Assembly (NCBI GenBank): GCA_965263045.1
Contig: CBDHGK010000041.1
Location: 4,650,001 to 4,714,000, forward strand
Direction of reading: 5' to 3'
DNA from: G963664115 sp965263045
GTDB taxonomy: Bacteria; Acidobacteriota; Terriglobia; 20CM-2-55-15
Length of the DNA: 64,000 nt
The position numbers and the translations under genes are program-made. Below the pieces are notes generated by a model. That model was not told the origin of the DNA. It saw nothing but the letters and a program-made list of their open reading frames with translations, and searched no databases. Positions 41,363-49,733 of this stretch are shown here, one piece after another. Within the stretch, counting starts at the first letter, position 1; the number at the start of each line of letters is the position of its first letter.

Positions 41363-42803
41363 GAGTCAAGCCCATTCTTAGTTGAAACTCTCCACGGCTC
41401 ACGATGGGTCATGCAACCTTCTTCTTCGATCTCGTCGACGTCTTCGCCTCAATTTTCAGCTCTCGCTGGAGGGCTTCGCGGAGCTTTGGAAGATGACGGT
41501 AGCCGATCACCTTCCTCAGGCGCGGTTCGATGTCGATGAGCGCCGTCGCCAACCAGCGTTGCCGCTGACTCGAGTTCTTCCAATGATCGACCTTCGCACA
41601 CCTTTCCTCGACAAGGGCATTGACCGATTCCAGGCAATTCGTCGTCTTGAACGAACGGCCCAAGACCCCGTACACGCCGAGCCGATGCAACGTGAGGGTC
41701 TCTTCCAGGCCTTCCTCAAGGCTCGCAGCCCCCGATTGGTTTCGCTCCTCGAGCTCTCCATGGAGCTCTCCGAGCGCCGCCCGAGCTTCGTCGTACTCCG
41801 GGCGCTCGTAGGCCCGCTGCAGCCGGCGTCGCCACACGGCTTGCTCGGTCTTCGATAGGTATCTCACGACGTTCTCGCGTTTGTGCCATTGGCAGCGTTG
41901 GACCAGGGCTCGATTCCTGAATGCCTTCTTGACCGCCGCCCGCAGACCTTTGCCGCCGTCGACAATCACCAGCACGCCTTCAGAGATGTCCAGGCCCCGC
42001 TCCATCAACGAACGGAGAAACGGAGTCAGCACTTGCTCGTTCTCCGTGTCGGTCTCCACGAAGCCCAAGAAGCGTTTGTCGCCCGAAAGCGTGACGCCCA
42101 GGGCCACTACCATCAGGGCGTCGGCAAACGCCTTCCCGTCCAGGAAGATCGCCACGACGTCCTCGCCACTCAGATCCCGCTCCTGCATCTCCCGAAGTTT
42201 CGCGGCACTCGCCTGGACGAATCCTCGAGACACCGTCGAACTCGACAGTCCGATCGCTCCCGGAATCGCTTCAGCGGCCGATTCATAGTTCCGGCAGGAG
42301 ATCCCATACAGCACACGTCTGAGCAGTAGCTCGTTCACCGCGCCACCCGGACTGAGTTCCTCGTAGGTCCGAAGCGGAATCTCCCCGCCCGCCACGCTGC
42401 GCACTCGAGGCACCCGAACCGGCACCCGCTGGCCACCCAGCCCCACGGTCCCCGGATTGCTCCCGTGTCGCCGGCCCCGCAACGCCGCCTCCTTTCGTGC
42501 GTATCGCTCACCCGCCAACGACTTCACTTCCTCGTCGAGCAACTCCTCCACGTGCATCAACCCCAGTGGGATCAACGCCCGAATCATCTCCACCTTCGAG
42601 TCCAATTCCAGTCCCGAGTATTCCTCCCGGCTCAGGACCTCGACCTCACCCAGCACACGCGACTTCTTGCGTTTCTTTACCGAACGTAACAGACTCCTCA
42701 TCTCGGCTCCTTTCTCTTACAGGCTTGATGTTGTTTCTTCCAATACCATCAAACCATGGGGTTTGGAGCCGTTTCAATTTCCAACTAAGATTGGCACACA
42801 TTC
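41363..42803 (-). mobile_element. IS256-family insertion sequence
   Basis: 1,441 bp flanked by an 8-bp direct repeat TGTAGCAG (41355-41362 and 42804-42811), the duplication size of IS256 elements. Imperfect terminal repeats: left GAGTCAAGCCCATTCTTAGT, right (reverse-complemented) GAATGTGTGCCAATCTTAGT. Holds one intact transposase gene and sits in the arm of a family A repeat. Confidence 0.88.
41409..42701 (-). CDS. IS256-family (Mutator-type) transposase
   Basis: 430 residues. Typical IS256 signatures: VPRVRSVAGGEIPLRTYE, LLRRVLYGISCRNYESAAEA, VVAIFLDGKAFADALMVVAL (first Asp), GVLVIVDGGKGLRAAVKKAF (second Asp), VQRCQWHKRENVVRYLSK, and TTNCLESVNALVEERC (Glu). No internal stop, so transposition may still be possible. 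Confidence 0.92.
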   Translation of the reverse strand: MRSLLRSVKKRKKSRVLGEVEVLSREEYSGLELDSKVEMIRALIPLGLMHVEELLDEEVKSLAGERYARKEAALRGRRHGSNPGTVGLGGQRVPVRVPRVRSVAGGEIPLRTYEELSPGGAVNELLLRRVLYGISCRNYESAAEAIPGAIGLSSSTVSRGFVQASAAKLREMQERDLSGEDVVAIFLDGKAFADALMVVALGVTLSGDKRFLGFVETDTENEQVLTPFLRSLMERGLDISEGVLVIVDGGKGLRAAVKKAFRNRALVQRCQWHKRENVVRYLSKTEQAVWRRRLQRAYERPEYDEARAALGELHGELEERNQSGAASLEEGLEETLTLHRLGVYGVLGRSFKTTNCLESVNALVEERCAKVDHWKNSSQRQRWLATALIDIEPRLRKVIGYRHLPKLREALQRELKIEAKTSTRSKKKVA

Positions 42804-43315
42804 TGTAGCAGAGACATCGCCAGTGGCGTTCGGAGCGCAACGGGGCCGGATTCCAGGAGGCAACAGGTTGACGACCGGACGTCGCGGGGACGAGGGAATG
42901 CGCCTACATTCCCTCCTAACAAGTCGCGGAGGAGCGACAACGAAGACGGCCCCGTTCCGCCCGAATCCTTTGGGCCGATGGGGGTTGCCGTCGATATCTT
43001 TGTCCGGCATACAGTAAGACGGGTCATGATGAAACAGCGGCGCCTGCGGCCTCGCTATCAAACCTCGGTGGCCCTCCTCGCTTCGCGATCTCGCCTGGCA
43101 AGACCCATCGGCGCCAGTGGCGATGTCTCTGCTACAGGCCACTAGATTCTGTCGCCGGCACAGAAACGTGTGGGTTGCGGCTGACTCGAAAGGAGCGCGC
43201 CACAATCGTCGCACGCCAGCGTCGCGAGACCCGCTGGAAGGGTTGTGCAGCCCGGCACCGAAGTCAGGCGCAGAAACCACCATCCGATAATCCGGTTGGG
43301 ATCCCATTTTCCAGA

Positions 43316-44134
43316 TCAGACCGACGGCTCCCTCGGCTGAATGACGTAGTTGATCCCGTAGATGGTTTCGGTAAAGCGGTACCCGAGTGCGCCCACTTCG
43401 TCGACATAGTCCTGGAACGACGTGCTGAATTCTTCCTGGAACTGCTGCTCGAATTCGAAAACAATCGTGGGACGGGCCGTTTTGCACACGCGCCGCAGGC
43501 CCTGAAGGGCGAACAGGTCCGAGCCCTGGACGTCGATCTTGACGAAACTGATGGGCAAAGTCGTCGGGATATCGTCGAGCGCGAGTGACCGCACCGGGTG
43601 CCCCGAACCCAGCTTGGGATCAAGTCCAAAAGAGCCATGGGAAATGAAGCGGACAAGGTCCGGCGGTGGAAAGTGCAGGGTTTCCTCGCTCGTGTGATGC
43701 ACCGCACGTTCGTGCAATACCACGTTCTCGACGCGGTTCTCATCGAGGTTGCGACGAACGATATCAGCGAGGAAGGGGTTGGCCTCGAACGTGTGCACTT
43801 CTCCAGTTGGCCCCACCAGCCGTGAGAAGATGACGGCCATCTGCCCGAAGCAGGCGCCCGCATCGACGGCGGCACTGCCCGGGATGATGTGGCGCGCGGC
43901 GAGCGCGACGATCTCCGGCTCGAAGATGCCTCCCTGGCGGATGGCGTCGGCAACGACGTCGCGGGGCGCATCGAGCGGAACCCAGAAACGGCCTGCTTCG
44001 CCGGCAAACAGCCCCAGTCCTTCGTCTGAATGAAGCGGCGCCTTCACGGGCGCGGCGCGGGACACCTGAAGGCCGACGCGACCCAACAGGGACTTCGTGA
44101 TCTGTCTGGCCCTTCCCATGACGAACCTCAGCAT
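43316..44134 (-). CDS. FkbM-family methyltransferase
   Basis: 272 residues. SAM-binding motif AAVDAGACFGQMAVIFSRLV, EVHTFEANPFLADIVRRNL, and the FkbM block VKIDVQGSDLFALQGLRRVC. The family O-methylates sugars and polyketides. It stands alone between two mobile elements, so its pathway cannot be read from context and horizontal acquisition is plausible. No signal peptide. Confidence 0.85.
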   Translation of the reverse strand: MLRFVMGRARQITKSLLGRVGLQVSRAAPVKAPLHSDEGLGLFAGEAGRFWVPLDAPRDVVADAIRQGGIFEPEIVALAARHIIPGSAAVDAGACFGQMAVIFSRLVGPTGEVHTFEANPFLADIVRRNLDENRVENVVLHERAVHHTSEETLHFPPPDLVRFISHGSFGLDPKLGSGHPVRSLALDDIPTTLPISFVKIDVQGSDLFALQGLRRVCKTARPTIVFEFEQQFQEEFSTSFQDYVDEVGALGYRFTETIYGINYVIQPREPSV

Positions 44135-44263
44135 ACTCCATAGAATCTGTGGTGTGCCGGGCGCACCCGGCTAGCCTGGGTTTCTCACCAGTTGAGCGGC
44201 CACGTTAGTTGGAGCCCGAGATATGGGACGGACACCTATTGAGAATCGCATAATATAGTGACA

Positions 44264-44794
44264 CTAGAAGAGGCTGGCCTGCTTCCAGAATGCCGTGACA
44301 AGTCGCGGCCGGCGCCGCATCCGGCACAGTGCCCGACGTGCATGGTCGCTGAGCTGGCCGAAGTCTTTGGGACAGAAGTTCGGCAGTTCATGATGCTTCC
44401 AGTAGCCCCACAGATATTCGACTGGATTCAGCTCCGGTGCATACGCCGGCAGACGTTCCAGAACGAGTCGGCCCTGAGTTTCGGCGACAAAGTCTCGGAC
44501 CATGCGGCTCCGATGACTCGGCAGCCCGTCCCAGATCACCAACAGAGGGTCGGGAATGTGACGCATCAGATGCTTCAGGAATTCGACAACCTGCGGACTG
44601 CGGATGGCTCCCGGATACATCCTGAAGTAGAAGTTCCACCAGGTCACTCCGGCGATTGCCGACAGACTCTTCCAGTTGAAGTGGTACTGCAGGACCGGAG
44701 TCTGCCCGCGCGGCGACCAGGTGCGGTACCGATGCGGTCGTTCCGTCAGCCCGCTTTCGTCGACGAATACGATCGTCCGGCCCTCTTTCCGGGC
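44264..44794 (-). CDS. IS630 transposase, DDE part (frame B)
   Basis: 176 codons open from the frameshift point. It has the catalytic triad: TIVFVDESGLTERP (Asp), LVIWDGLPSHRSR (Asp) and APELNPVEYLWGYWK (Glu). It has no good start codon before residue 49 (MTWWNFYF) and is best read as the C-terminal part of a fusion made by -1 frameshifting at the A-run at 44802-44795, giving about 342 residues in total. Confidence 0.85.
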   Translation of the reverse strand, partial: ARKEGRTIVFVDESGLTERPHRYRTWSPRGQTPVLQYHFNWKSLSAIAGVTWWNFYFRMYPGAIRSPQVVEFLKHLMRHIPDPLLVIWDGLPSHRSRMVRDFVAETQGRLVLERLPAYAPELNPVEYLWGYWKHHELPNFCPKDFGQLSDHARRALCRMRRRPRLVTAFWKQASLF

Positions 44795-45291
44795 TTTTTT
44801 TTAATCCCGGGCCAGCTTGTCTTCTTCCACCGAAGGATCGCGTCTTCATCGCGCTCCAGCGCCCGACCCGTTGGCCGCTGGCAACTCCAGCCCATCTGCT
44901 GCAGAATCCGCCAGACGTGTCCGGGGTGATATCTAACACCGCACTCCTCTTCGATCAGATGGGCGACACGCCACCCGGTCCACAGACTCGTGTCGTACCC
45001 CAACGCTTCGGGTCCGCGTTTCAGTCCCCGCTCGATCTTCTTCAGATCCGCCGGGCTCAGCCCTGGCTTGCGGCCCGCCCGCCCAGCCTGCTTCAGTCCC
45101 TGCTTTCCTGATTCAGCGAGTTGTTGAGACCAGCGGTTCACCGACTGCCGGTGGGCACCGACTCGGCGGGCCACCTCCGCTTCCGACAGGCCCTGCTTTA
45201 ACAGTCTCGCGGCTTCCATACGTCGCCGCTCTAATGCATCAAAGTCGCGTCGAACTCCTGCTGGATTTCCCATGCAGGAAGTATAGGACAC
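44746..45291 (-). CDS. IS630 transposase, DNA-binding part (frame A)
   Basis: 181 residues. Helix-turn-helix region RLLKQGLSEAEVARRVGAHR, then a second winged domain (GWRVAHLIEEECGVRYHPGH). The frame passes through ATT AAA AAA AAG and then leaves homology (PGKRAGRSYSSTKAG). The run of eight A followed by G is a classic slippery site for -1 slippage, after which translation would continue as ARKEGRTIVFVDESG in frame B. Confidence 0.85.
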   Translation of the reverse strand: MSYTSCMGNPAGVRRDFDALERRRMEAARLLKQGLSEAEVARRVGAHRQSVNRWSQQLAESGKQGLKQAGRAGRKPGLSPADLKKIERGLKRGPEALGYDTSLWTGWRVAHLIEEECGVRYHPGHVWRILQQMGWSCQRPTGRALERDEDAILRWKKTSWPGIKKKPGKRAGRSYSSTKAG

Positions 45292-45508
45292 TCATGACAG
45301 AATGTCACTATATTATGCGATACTCAATAGTTCTCTAGGTCGGCAGACATCACGGTGTGTTGACATACCGAATTAGGTGTCCGTCCCAGATCTCCCGCCC
45401 AGCAAGGCTTATTTGATGTGAGAAACCCTGGCTCCCGAACTGGTGATCTATACGGGCTTGAAACTCAAGAAGACCGGCGCTATTGCGCTTGCTGGAAACG
45501 GATCGCGT

Positions 45509-45545
45509 GCACCCGCCGAACAACGCCCAAGCCCTGGGCGGGTGC
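45509..45545 (-). terminator. Hairpin downstream of mutS2
   Basis: GCACCCGCC (45509-45517) and GGCGGGTGC (45537-45545) form a 9-bp stem 14 bp past the mutS2 stop. No U-run follows on the minus strand, so it may be a weak or factor-dependent terminator, or an RNA-stabilising 3' structure. Confidence 0.4.
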
Positions 45546-45558
45546 GTCCAATGCTTCT

Positions 45559-47901
45559 TCAGTCTTTCAGAGTGGCCAGGGTCGCGCCGCCGCCGCCCTG
45601 ATTTTGGGGCGCCGGCTCGAAGCCCGACACCTGGGGATGGGTTTCGAGATACTCGGATATCGCGCGTCTGAGCACTCCCATGCCCGAGCCATGGACGATC
45701 CGGACGCTCGACAGGCCAGTCAGTACGGCATCGTCCAGAAATTTATCCAGACGATCGATCGCCTCTTCGGCCCGGCAACCGATCAGGTTGATCTCGTTCG
45801 AATCCATGTGTTTCTCTGAAAAATCGAACCGGACGTTGCTGGGCAGTTCCAGTGGCGGCGCCACGATGTCGATGTCGCTGAACGGGCGGCGCGTTTTCAT
45901 ATTTCCGATCGCCACCTCGACCTCCGATGCCGTCACATCCACAACCCTGCCCTCGACACCAAGGGAGAGCACCCGAACACGCGAACCGGTCTCGGGAGCT
46001 GCCGTAGCGGGTGTGGACGCTACACCTGCGGTTTCAGGCGCGACTGTCTGGGGCGAACGGCGGACCTGCCGGGATGCCTGAACCCGGGCTCGATCCAGTG
46101 TTTTTTCAAAGCGCTTCTTGGCTTCGCGTCCCGCGGCTTTGAGTTCCCTTGCAGCGTCATCGCGCAACTGGGCGATAATGGCCTCCACCCGGGCTTCGAT
46201 GCGAACCCGTTCCGCATGGCGCTCTTCCTCCAGACGGGCGCGCCTACCGACCTCCCACTCCTCAAAATGATGCCGTTCGGCCACAAGCGACTGCTTCTGG
46301 GCTTCAAGCTTACGAGCCCGGGCCTGAAGTTCCTCGACAAAGCGGGCCGCATCCAGTTCGCTTTGATCCAGCGCTTCCCGTGCCCGCTCGATCAGCTTTG
46401 GCGGCAGGCGCAGCCGTTGAGCGATATTGATACCGCTCGACTGTCCAGCCAGTCCGTCGATCAACCTGTAAGTGGGTTCCAGCGTGGCCTCGTTGAACTC
46501 CATTGCGGCATTCCGGATCCCGTCGGTCGTCTCGGCGTACATTTTCAGTCTGTTGTAGTGGGTTGTGGCGACCGTGAGCGATCCCACGCCGCGGAAATGC
46601 TCGAGGACCGCAATGGCCAGCGCCGCGCCTTCGGTGGGTTCGGTACTCGAACCGATTTCGTCGAGCAGGATCAGCGACTGCTCGGAGGCGGAACCAATCA
46701 TATCTGATACAGAAAGCACATGAGCGGAGAATGTGCTGAGCTGGTTTGCAATCGATTGCAGGTCGCCAATATCGGCCAGGACGTGGTTCAGAATCGGAAG
46801 CTCTGCGTCCTCGGCGGGAACGGGAATTCCAGACTGGGCCATGAGCGTCAATAAGCCCAATGTCTTCAGTACGATCGTCTTGCCTCCGGCGTTGGGGCCG
46901 CTGATGACGAGAACACGTTCTTCGGCCCCCATCTCGAGGGTTAATGGAACCGTCTGGCCACCATCAGCCCGCATCCCTGCATCCAGAATCGGATGTCGAG
47001 CCGCCGAGAGCCGGAAGCCCCCGTCGGTAAATTCGGGGCTGACACAATCGAACTCCCTCCCCCAACCGGCAATACCGAACAGCAGGTCCATTTCGGCCCG
47101 CAATCGAGCGGCGGCTCGCAGATCGTCCACGGAAGTCTGAATGCGATCCGTCAACTCACCCAGAATTCTCTGAACCTCGCGTGCCTCCTGTTCCTGCAGA
47201 CGCACGATGTCATTGTTCATCTCCAGCGTGTCGAGAGGCTCCATGAAGACAGTCGCGCCACTGGAAGACGTCGCGTGAACGATTCCATCGACGCTCCGCC
47301 GCTGTTCGGTTCGGATCGGGATGACGTAACGCCCATTGCGTTGCGTGACCAGTTGGTCCTGAAGTTGATCGGAGAAATCCTTGCTCTTCAGGATGGATTC
47401 CAGCTTGCGGTTCAATCGTCCGCGGGTCGTGTCCAGTTCCCGCCGAAGTCGCTTGAGCGTCGGACTGTAATCTTCGTTGATCTCGCCGGCACGGATGGCT
47501 CGTCCCAGCAGGGACCGAAGCTGCTTGAGATCGGGGAAGGCCTGGCCCTTCCGGGCGAGCAGCGGAAACTCGTGGGTGTCTCCCTGCCAACGAGTCCGAA
47601 GGGAATCGGCTTCCGAGAGGAACTCGATGATGGCTTCGACCTCCTCGATGCCGAGGGTAACGCCTGAGAGACCGAGTCGATCGACCACCGATGACAGGAG
47701 GGCGATGTCCCCGAATCCAACACTGTGGTCGCGAAGATACGCCATGGCTTCCCGATTGAGGGCGTGCTGCGCCTTGAGCCTGTCCTGACCGGTGGTCGGT
47801 TGGAGGCGTTCCAGCAGGTTGCGCCCTTCCGGACTGCGGACGTAAGGTTCCAGAATTTTCTTGAGCCGATCGTATTCGAGGGGTTCGAGCGAGAAATCCA
47901 T
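45559..47901 (-). CDS. mutS2: Endonuclease MutS2
   Basis: 780 residues. MutS core and clamp (1-310), ATPase with Walker A VLVISGPNAGGKTIVLKTLG, Walker B ILLDEIGSSTEPTEGAALAI and TVATTHYNRLKM, a long coiled coil (about 500-610), then a KOW-like segment (GSRVRVLSLGVEGRVVDV) and a C-terminal Smr domain (CRAEEAIDRLDKFLDDAVLT, IVHGSGMGVLRRAISEYLE). MutS2 suppresses recombination and rescues collided ribosomes in other bacteria. The usual LDLRG motif of Smr reads INLIGCRAEE here, so nuclease activity is uncertain. larB is 5 bp upstream. Confidence 0.95.
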   Translation of the reverse strand: MDFSLEPLEYDRLKKILEPYVRSPEGRNLLERLQPTTGQDRLKAQHALNREAMAYLRDHSVGFGDIALLSSVVDRLGLSGVTLGIEEVEAIIEFLSEADSLRTRWQGDTHEFPLLARKGQAFPDLKQLRSLLGRAIRAGEINEDYSPTLKRLRRELDTTRGRLNRKLESILKSKDFSDQLQDQLVTQRNGRYVIPIRTEQRRSVDGIVHATSSSGATVFMEPLDTLEMNNDIVRLQEQEAREVQRILGELTDRIQTSVDDLRAAARLRAEMDLLFGIAGWGREFDCVSPEFTDGGFRLSAARHPILDAGMRADGGQTVPLTLEMGAEERVLVISGPNAGGKTIVLKTLGLLTLMAQSGIPVPAEDAELPILNHVLADIGDLQSIANQLSTFSAHVLSVSDMIGSASEQSLILLDEIGSSTEPTEGAALAIAVLEHFRGVGSLTVATTHYNRLKMYAETTDGIRNAAMEFNEATLEPTYRLIDGLAGQSSGINIAQRLRLPPKLIERAREALDQSELDAARFVEELQARARKLEAQKQSLVAERHHFEEWEVGRRARLEEERHAERVRIEARVEAIIAQLRDDAARELKAAGREAKKRFEKTLDRARVQASRQVRRSPQTVAPETAGVASTPATAAPETGSRVRVLSLGVEGRVVDVTASEVEVAIGNMKTRRPFSDIDIVAPPLELPSNVRFDFSEKHMDSNEINLIGCRAEEAIDRLDKFLDDAVLTGLSSVRIVHGSGMGVLRRAISEYLETHPQVSGFEPAPQNQGGGGATLATLKD

Positions 47902-47906
47902 CGAAC

Positions 47907-48653
47907 TCAGAGCCGATTGATCAGACTGGCAACGACCCCGCCACCGTAGCCGTTGTCGATGTTGACGACAGTCACGTTGGCGGAGCAGCAGTTGAGCATG
48001 CCCAGCAGCGCAGCCACGCCTCCAAAACTGGCGCCATAGCCGATGCTGGTGGGTACGGCGATCACCGGCACGCTGACGAGTCCAGCCACAACGCTGGGCA
48101 ACGCCCCTTCCATACCCGCCACGACAATGAGGACACGAGCATCGGTCAAACGGTCGCGACGGTCAAGGAGCCGATGCAGGCCGGCCACTCCGACGTCATA
48201 GAGCGAATCCACCGTGTTGCCCATCACCTCAAGAGTCACCACAGCTTCCTCGGCGACGGGAATATCGGACGTGCCGGCCGAAACCACGAGGACCGTTCCC
48301 TTCCCCTTCAAGGATGTATCCCTGATTATGGAGATTGCCCCCGAACCTGCATGGAAGCGGGCCTCGGGCGCCAGCTCCCGAACACGCTCGTAGGCCGAGG
48401 CACTGGAGCGGGTAACCAGGACGTTATGGTCGGGCTGCAACAGGCTCCGCACGATTTCAACCAGCTGTTCGTCGGTCTTTCCGGCCCCGAACACCACTTC
48501 GGGATAGCCCTGCCGGATGGACCGATGGTGATCGACGTTGGCAAAATCCAGGTCCTCGAACGGCAGGTTCCGAAACCGATCGACCGCTTCGCCTTCGGAG
48601 AGTTCACCTTTCCGGAAACTCTCGAGGACACGTTTGATTTCGGATTCGGTCAT
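47907..48653 (-). CDS. larB: Nickel-pincer cofactor biosynthesis protein LarB
   Basis: 248 residues. LarB carboxylates and hydrolyses nicotinic acid adenine dinucleotide to start the nickel-pincer nucleotide used by lactate racemase and related LarA enzymes. The C-terminal part resembles PurE (GTVLVVSAGTSDIPVAEEAV, VAGMEGALPSVVAGLVSVPV, NCCSANVTVVNIDNGYGG); the N-terminal part carries DLDFANVDHHRSIRQGYPEV. LarC, LarE and LarA are not in the window. Likely cotranscribed with mutS2. Confidence 0.93.
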   Translation of the reverse strand: MTESEIKRVLESFRKGELSEGEAVDRFRNLPFEDLDFANVDHHRSIRQGYPEVVFGAGKTDEQLVEIVRSLLQPDHNVLVTRSSASAYERVRELAPEARFHAGSGAISIIRDTSLKGKGTVLVVSAGTSDIPVAEEAVVTLEVMGNTVDSLYDVGVAGLHRLLDRRDRLTDARVLIVVAGMEGALPSVVAGLVSVPVIAVPTSIGYGASFGGVAALLGMLNCCSANVTVVNIDNGYGGGVVASLINRL

Positions 48654-48803
48654 CGGAAATATCGAGGGTCAAGATCTTCAAGTCCGGTAGTTATCGGCTG
48701 AAGGCACCGATCGCGTAACGCCGGACTCTAAACGGATCACCAATCCCACTATACCCAAAAACTGCTGGCGCCAGACACCGCCGTTTGGCTATGGTGGGGC
48801 TTA

Positions 48804-48854
48804 GCAGCCCGTGGCAGAGGTCTCGCGGCCCGCGAGACTTCTGCCACGGGCTGC
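48804..48854. repeat. Short family A palindrome, copy 3
   Basis: A 51-nt near-perfect hairpin (GCAGCCCGTGGCAGAGGTCT left, right arm ending CCACGGGCTGC) made of only the terminal arms of the 29-kb family A element fused head to head, with one mismatch. It lies 17 bp before the ubiA start and may be the internally deleted form of that element. Confidence 0.75.
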
Positions 48855-48870
48855 GAGAGGACCGCCCGCG

Positions 48871-49725
48871 GTGTGGCAAAAGCTTAAGACGACACTCCAG
48901 ATGATCACGTTCGAGCACTCGGTATTTGCGTTACCCTTTGCTCTCATCGCCGCACTCCTCGCCCAGGGCGGTCTCCCTCAAGTGGGTCAACTCTTCTGGA
49001 TTGTTGTGGCGATGGTTGCCGCCCGCAGTGCCGCGATGACGTTCAACCGGATCGTCGACCTGGAATACGACCGGACAAACCCCCGGACACGGCAACGGGC
49101 CCTGCCCTCCGGCCGGCTCTCGGTGAGCTTTGCCGTGGTCTTCACTGCAGCCATGGCTGCAGTGTTTGTGATTTCTGCTGGAATGTTGAATCGCCTCTGT
49201 CTATACCTGTCGGTGCCCACGCTCCTCGTCCTGCTGGCCTATTCCTACACCAAGCGGTTTACGTTGCTCAGCCACTTTGTGCTTGGTTTCGCCATCGGAC
49301 TGGCCCCGCTGGGTGCATGGCTGGCCATTACCGGAGAGATCGCACTCTCTCCGATACTTCTGGGACTGACGGTCATGATGTGGATCGCAGGATTCGACCT
49401 TATATACTCCTGCCAGGACACAGATTTCGACCGTCGATTTCGCTTGTTTTCGATACCCGCTCGCTGGGGTAACTCCAGAGCGCTGTTTGTGTCCTCGCTG
49501 CTTCATGTCGCGACCGTCGCCGGGCTGATCGGTATCGCCTGGCTCAGCAACCTGGGTGCGGTCGCCTATGGCGGGATTGCGGCCGTTGCTGCGATACTGT
49601 ACTGGGAACACCACATCGTCCGGCCCGATGATTTGAGCCGGGTCAATGTTGCATTCTTCACCCTGAACGGGTATGTCAGCTTGTTGTTACTGGCAGCCTT
49701 CGCAACGGACATACTGGTGACCTGA
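48871..49725 (+). CDS. ubiA: UbiA-type polyprenyltransferase (menaquinone pathway, MqnP-like)
   Basis: 284 residues, about eight membrane helices. Prenyl-diphosphate motifs: TFNRIVDLEYDRTNPRTRQR and YSCQDTDFDRRFRLFSIPAR. The sequence matches the UbiA-like branch linked to the futalosine route of menaquinone synthesis (MqnP), though a ubiquinone role cannot be excluded. The start is probably GTG 48871 (MWQKLKTTLQMITFEHSVFA) or ATG 48901; the frame further upstream runs through a repeat. The 48804-48854 hairpin lies in its leader. Confidence 0.87.
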   Translation: MWQKLKTTLQMITFEHSVFALPFALIAALLAQGGLPQVGQLFWIVVAMVAARSAAMTFNRIVDLEYDRTNPRTRQRALPSGRLSVSFAVVFTAAMAAVFVISAGMLNRLCLYLSVPTLLVLLAYSYTKRFTLLSHFVLGFAIGLAPLGAWLAITGEIALSPILLGLTVMMWIAGFDLIYSCQDTDFDRRFRLFSIPARWGNSRALFVSSLLHVATVAGLIGIAWLSNLGAVAYGGIAAVAAILYWEHHIVRPDDLSRVNVAFFTLNGYVSLLLLAAFATDILVT

Positions 49726-49733
49726 AGAGAGCC

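Larger units (their letters stand above)
41346..43145. repeat. Palindrome-bounded repeat, family A, copy 2, carrying an IS256
   Basis: Without the IS, the element is 351 bp with 34-bp terminal inverted repeats differing at one position: left arm 41346-41362 plus 42812-42828, right arm 43112-43145. Both ends begin CTAGTGGCCTGTAGCAG. Internal blocks 43038-43086 and 42947-42978 match the 29-kb copy in reverse orientation. The IS interrupts the left arm. Confidence 0.8.
44239..45327 (-). mobile_element. IS630-family insertion sequence
   Basis: 1,089 bp with near-perfect 25-bp ends (left TTGAGAATCGCATAATATAG; right end complementary with one mismatch) flanked on both sides by the dinucleotide TA (44237-44238 and 45328-45329), the IS630/Tc1 target duplication. 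The transposase is encoded leftward in two overlapping frames. Confidence 0.9.
44175..45431. repeat. Nested palindrome (GGGACGGACACC family, copy 2) carrying an IS630
   Basis: Outermost is a perfect 14-bp inverted repeat, CCTGGGTTTCTCAC at 44175-44188 and its complement at 45418-45431. Inside, GGGACGGACACCTA (44225-44238) pairs with the arm ending GGTGTCCGTCCC at 45387, the same arms as at 13478-13562. The IS630 sits next to the left arm. With the IS removed the palindrome is about 70 bp across. Confidence 0.7.

Noticed and set aside
42774..43487. A 237-codon leftward open frame between the IS256 and the FkbM gene
   Set aside because: It runs through the family A repeat and its GC-rich palindromes; the translation has no domain pattern and the same DNA in the 29-kb copy is read in other frames.
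48811..48870. Upstream extension of the ubiA frame beginning MAEVSRPARLL
   Set aside because: These codons are the family A palindrome itself; the membrane protein's homology begins after it.
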